The position numbers and the translations under genes are program-made. This document shows positions 60,826-64,000 of a stretch of DNA of 64,000 bases, piece after piece. Source of the stretch: Caulobacter sp. 602-1 (GTDB taxonomy: Bacteria > Pseudomonadota > Alphaproteobacteria > Caulobacterales > Caulobacteraceae); contig NZ_RRYI01000005.1 in assembly GCF_003931565.1 (NCBI RefSeq), positions 1 through 64,000 of the forward strand. The letters run 5' to 3'. Position 1 is the stretch's first letter. Each line of letters starts with the position of its first letter. The notes under the pieces were generated by a model, which was not told the origin of the DNA, ran no database searches, and worked only from the letters and a program-made list of their open reading frames with translations.

Positions 60826-60857
60826 GCGCGGGCCGGTTCGCCGGTCCGCGTCTTTCT
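60826..60857 (+). terminator. GC-rich hairpin between the receptor and trehalase genes, possible terminator/attenuator
   Basis: GCGGGCCGG-TTCG-CCGGTCCGC forms a stem (one internal mismatch) followed by GTCTTTCTG. It lies 30 bp after the receptor stop and before the trehalase start, so it may lower trehalase expression relative to the receptor. Confidence 0.55.
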
Positions 60858-60874
60858 GTTCCGAGAGGCTTTCC

Positions 60875-62437
60875 ATGGTCCGCCCGTTCGCCGCGACGCT
60901 CGCGGCCTTGACGTTCGCCTCGGCCGTCCATGCGCAGGACGCCGCCAAGATCCCAACGCCGGCGGACACTTACCAGGAGCTGTTTCACCAGGTTCAGACG
61001 CGGCGGATCTTCCCGGACGGCAAGACCTTCGTCGATGCGGTCCCCAGGCGCGCTCCGGCGAAGATCCTGGCCGATTATCGCGCCCATTCAAGGCTCAGCG
61101 ACGCCGAGCTGAAGCGCTTTGTCACCGCCAACTTCGTGGTCCCGCAAGCGGGCGCCGCGCCCAAGCCCAGCGCCGCGCGGCCGCCGCTCAAGGATCACAT
61201 CGCCGCGCTCTGGCCCCATCTGACCCGGCCGCCGGTCAAGCCGGTGGCCGGCGGTTCGGCCCTGGCCATGGACAAGCCGTTCGTCGTGCCCGGCGGGCGC
61301 TTCCGCGAGATCTACTACTGGGACAGCTATTTCACGATGCTGGGCCTGAAGGCCGACGGCCGCGACGATCTGGTCGAGAGCATGATCGACGATTTCGGCG
61401 GCCTGATAACGGCTTACGGACATATCCCCAACGGCGCGCGGACCTATTATCTGAGCCGCTCGCAGCCGCCGTTCTTCTTCGCCATGGTCTGGCTGTCCAG
61501 CGCCACGGACCCCAAGGTGATCAAGGCCCGCGTCGAGCTGATGCGCCGCGAGCACGCCTTCTGGATGGAGGGCGAGAAGAACCTGAAGCCAGGCCAGGCG
61601 CACCGCCGCGTGGTCGCCGTCGCCAAGGGCGTGGTTCTCAACCGCTACTGGGACGATCGCGAGACGCCGCGCGATGAGTCCTACCGCGAGGATATCGAGA
61701 CCGCCCTCAAGAGCGGCCGTCCGCCGGCCGAGGTCTTCCGCGACCTGCGGGCCGGCGCCGAGAGCGGCTGGGACTATTCCTCGCGCTGGATGGCCGACGG
61801 TCAGAGCCTGTCGACGATCCAGACCACGGCCATCGTCCCGGTCGATCTCAACAGCCTGATGTACGGCCTGGAGAAGGCGATCGCCAAGGGCTGCGCTCAG
61901 CTGGCCGACACCGCCTGCGAGCGCGACTTCGACCGTCGCGCCCGCGACCGGGGCGAAGCCATCGATTTCTATCTCTGGGACAACGCCAAGGGCGGCTATG
62001 TCGACTACCAGTGGAAGACCGGCCGGCGCCTGGACGACATCAGCGCGGCGACCTTCTACCCGCTGTTCACCGGCGCGACGGACGAGCGGCGGGCCCACAC
62101 CGTCGCCCAGAAGGCCTGGGACGTGCTGCTGGCGCCCGGCGGGCTGCGCACCACCACCGTCCGCACCGGTCAGCAGTGGGACACGCCCAACGGCTGGGCG
62201 CCCTTGCAATGGGTGGCCGTCTCCGGACTGCGCCGCTACGGCGAGGACGCCCTGGCCGCGGAGATTTCCAAGCGCTGGCTGGCCACGGTCGAGCGCGAGT
62301 ACCAGGCCAGCGGCAAGATGCTGGAGAAGTACGACGTCGAGGAGGCCAAGGCCGGCGGGGGCGGGGAGTATCCCACCCAGGACGGCTTCGGCTGGACCAA
62401 CGGCGTGGCGCGGGCGTTGATGGAGCCGGCGAAGTAG
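60875..62437 (+). CDS. treA: Periplasmic trehalase, GH37
   Basis: Hydrolyses trehalose to two glucose units (520 aa, signal peptide to ~20, so periplasmic). Trehalase signature PGGRFREIYYWDSYFT, then GAESGWDYSSRWM with the catalytic Asp, QWDTPNGWAPLQW (signature 2) and EKYDVEEA with the catalytic Glu. The ATG has GAGAGG 7 bp upstream. It is last in a sigma-FecR-receptor-trehalase set, suggesting uptake and breakdown of trehalose in the periplasm. Confidence 0.95.
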   Translation: MVRPFAATLAALTFASAVHAQDAAKIPTPADTYQELFHQVQTRRIFPDGKTFVDAVPRRAPAKILADYRAHSRLSDAELKRFVTANFVVPQAGAAPKPSAARPPLKDHIAALWPHLTRPPVKPVAGGSALAMDKPFVVPGGRFREIYYWDSYFTMLGLKADGRDDLVESMIDDFGGLITAYGHIPNGARTYYLSRSQPPFFFAMVWLSSATDPKVIKARVELMRREHAFWMEGEKNLKPGQAHRRVVAVAKGVVLNRYWDDRETPRDESYREDIETALKSGRPPAEVFRDLRAGAESGWDYSSRWMADGQSLSTIQTTAIVPVDLNSLMYGLEKAIAKGCAQLADTACERDFDRRARDRGEAIDFYLWDNAKGGYVDYQWKTGRRLDDISAATFYPLFTGATDERRAHTVAQKAWDVLLAPGGLRTTTVRTGQQWDTPNGWAPLQWVAVSGLRRYGEDALAAEISKRWLATVEREYQASGKMLEKYDVEEAKAGGGGEYPTQDGFGWTNGVARALMEPAK

Positions 62438-62452
62438 TCAGCGCACAATTCC

Positions 62453-62491
62453 TGTCATCCCGGCTCTCCGCTTCGCTGCGGCCGGGATGAC
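62453..62491. repeat. GTCATCCCGG-family inverted repeat between trehalase and a TonB receptor gene
   Basis: GTCATCCCGGC (62454-62464) and GCCGGGATGAC (62481-62491) are perfect 11-bp arms around a shorter palindromic centre, followed by AAGGTTTTT. It lies between two convergent genes and may act as a bidirectional terminator. Confidence 0.75.
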
Positions 62492-62507
62492 AAGGTTTTT
62501 ATGGCCC

Positions 62508-64000
62508 TTAGAACTCGAAGCCGATCGTGCCGAACACCTGGCGCGGGGCGGACGAGTGAAACACCAGAATGGTCCCCGCCGCGTCGTCCGGCGCGAACAC
62601 GCTGCTGTCGAAGTTCGAGGCGTAGCGCTTGTTCGTCAGGTTGGTGACGTTCAGCGACGCCTTGGCCCCCTTCATGAAGCCGACCGGGCTGAACCTGTAG
62701 CTGACGCCCAGGTCGAAGGTGGTGACGCCGGCGAAGCTCTGGTCGTTGGTGTAGGTGTAGTAGCGGCGGCCGGTGTACTTGCCCTGCAGCGAGGCCGAGA
62801 AGCCGCCTTGCTTCACGCTCAGCACGCTGGCCAGCATTTCCTTCGGCGTATCGACCTGCTGCTTGCCGGCCGTCTGCTTGATCACGCAGGTGGTCGTGCA
62901 CCAGTTCAGGTCTTCGTCGTAGGTCGACTTGTTGTAGGAGGCCGAATTGTACCAGTTCAGCCACGACGTCGCCTTCCACAGCACGCCGATCTCGGCGCCC
63001 TTGCTGGTGACGCCTCCGGCGTTGTGGAAGGAGTTGCCGCAACCCGGGTTCTGCTGCTGGTTGGTCGGGCAGGGGTTGTACTGCAGCAGGCGGTTGTTGA
63101 ACTTCACGTCGTAGGCGGCGATCGAGACCTGAAGATTATCGCCGACATAGCGGTAACCGGCGTCGAAGCTCTTGGAGGTTTCCGGCTTCAGGTACTGGCC
63201 CTGGGCGTCCCAGACCGCTTGCGACACCGACTGTGGGCCCAGCTTAAAGCCGCCCTGGAACATGGCCATGTTCTCGGCGTAGCTGGCGAACACCTCGTGG
63301 CCCGGGGCGATACGGTAACGCGCGCCGATTTCCGGCAGGAAGTCGTCCTTGGCGTACAGCGTGCCGCTGGCGAACTGGCTGGACGCCGTCACCGGCGCCT
63401 TGGCGATCCCGCGCTGGGCCTCGGCGGCCGACTTGGCGTGGGTGCTCTTGAAGCCGAAGTCGATGCTGAGCGCGTCGTCCAGCAGGGTGACCGTGTCCTG
63501 GACGTAGAACTGCTGGGTCGTCCAGTTGGTCTGCTGAACCCACTGGGCGGTGTCGGGCTGACCCTTCAGGAACTTCGCCAGGCTGAACGGGCCGGTGACG
63601 TTGGTCCAGATGTAACGCGCGGCGCTGCTGGTGTTGTCTTCCAGCCAAAGGCCGGCCTGAATGTGGTTGAAGCCCAGCGTCCAGCCCACGTTCGCCACCA
63701 CGCCGGAGCGGTCGATGGTGTAGCGGGTGTCGCGGATCTGCACCGGCAGGTCGTCGGCGGTTGAGGTCGTGCCCTGGTTCGACAGGCCGGTGATGAAGTT
63801 GTTGCCCGCGCCCTCGTCGGTGTGGCGATAGACCTGCACGTGGCTGGTGAGGTTCTCGCGGATCTTGAAGTCGCCCGACAGGTAGTAGACCTCGTCGTTG
63901 CGCAGGATCTGGCCGTTGGTGAAGGTGACATCGGCCAGCTTCTCGGGCGCGGTCGAGGGGACGCATTTGGCCGCCAGCGAGGCCACCGAACAGGCGGCGC
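62508..64000 (-). CDS. TonB-dependent receptor, N-terminus outside the window
   Basis: The last ~497 residues of a TonB-dependent receptor beta-barrel, ending VFGTIGFEF with a terminal Phe; the plug and signal peptide lie beyond 64000. The frame runs unbroken to the window edge (...ACS-VASLAAKC). Barrel motifs such as ALSIDFGFKS and the C-terminal KASLNVTNLTNKRYASN are seen. The paired Cys in NWCTTTCV and NPCPTNQ/NPGCGN could be disulfides in loops. The ligand is unknown; it is convergent with the trehalase gene. Confidence 0.88.
   Translation of the reverse strand, partial: AACSVASLAAKCVPSTAPEKLADVTFTNGQILRNDEVYYLSGDFKIRENLTSHVQVYRHTDEGAGNNFITGLSNQGTTSTADDLPVQIRDTRYTIDRSGVVANVGWTLGFNHIQAGLWLEDNTSSAARYIWTNVTGPFSLAKFLKGQPDTAQWVQQTNWTTQQFYVQDTVTLLDDALSIDFGFKSTHAKSAAEAQRGIAKAPVTASSQFASGTLYAKDDFLPEIGARYRIAPGHEVFASYAENMAMFQGGFKLGPQSVSQAVWDAQGQYLKPETSKSFDAGYRYVGDNLQVSIAAYDVKFNNRLLQYNPCPTNQQQNPGCGNSFHNAGGVTSKGAEIGVLWKATSWLNWYNSASYNKSTYDEDLNWCTTTCVIKQTAGKQQVDTPKEMLASVLSVKQGGFSASLQGKYTGRRYYTYTNDQSFAGVTTFDLGVSYRFSPVGFMKGAKASLNVTNLTNKRYASNFDSSVFAPDDAAGTILVFHSSAPRQVFGTIGFEF

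Overview
The window looks like chromosomal DNA of a Caulobacter (Alphaproteobacteria). GC is high, third codon positions are GC-rich, and genes are packed with ATGA/TGATG overlaps. It carries a homologue of the new-pole marker TipN, several TonB-dependent receptors and a stand-alone pstS. The order tipN, sugar transferase, uxuB, uxaA, LacI regulator, uxaC, kduI, kduD, ppc, eda, kdgK matches what I remember of Caulobacter crescentus. No rRNA, tRNA, CRISPR array, transposase or prophage was found.

Region by region. 0-6.1 kb: a structured repeat (possible RNA), metG, an MFS transporter, and the sulfate-activation pair cysD-cysNC. 6.4-10 kb: a small membrane ORF, tipN and a monotopic sugar-phosphate transferase. 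10-23 kb: the hexuronate catabolic cluster (uxuB, uxaA, LacI regulator, uxaC, kduI, kduD, then ppc, eda, kdgK). 22.9-26.8 kb: an accessory stretch with a second copy of the structured repeat, a 114-bp inverted-repeat element, AT-richer membrane ORFs and a PIN/Phd toxin-antitoxin pair. 26.9-35.7 kb: a CPA2 antiporter, an RTX-type protein, a flavin halogenase with a GntR regulator, an oleate hydratase and a PQQ-type sugar dehydrogenase lipoprotein. 35.7-39.1 kb: an oxidoreductase, then a hexuronate transporter and a hydratase-family gene under the same operator as the uronate cluster. 39.2-47 kb: an orphan BlaI repressor, otsBA, a TonB receptor and a GH15 enzyme. 47-52 kb: cell-wall enzymes (L,D-transpeptidase, M15-like), small genes and pstS. 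52-56.4 kb: a tripartite EmrAB/NodT-type efflux operon. 56.5-64 kb: ECF sigma, FecR, a FecA-like TonB receptor, a GH37 trehalase, and a TonB receptor cut by the window end.

How the genes work together. Glucuronate/galacturonate would enter through the ExuT-like carrier and be isomerised by UxaC. Reduction (UxuB), dehydration (UxaA) or the KduI/KduD branch leads to 2-keto-3-deoxygluconate, which KdgK and Eda turn into pyruvate and glyceraldehyde-3-phosphate. Five copies of one palindrome (core TGACACCGGT) sit before uxaA, uxaC, eda (two) and the distant hydratase-exuT operon, and define a LacI-type regulon visible by eye. A second palindrome (AGTGGCTTGRCCACT) is shared by the uxuB and eda upstream regions. 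A trehalose theme recurs (otsBA, GH15, GH37 trehalase beside a FecIRA-type signalling receptor).

The least explained item is the ~210-nt repeat at 1-213 (+) and 23211-23416 (-). Its hairpins are kept between copies by compensatory changes, so it looks like an RNA element rather than a gene.
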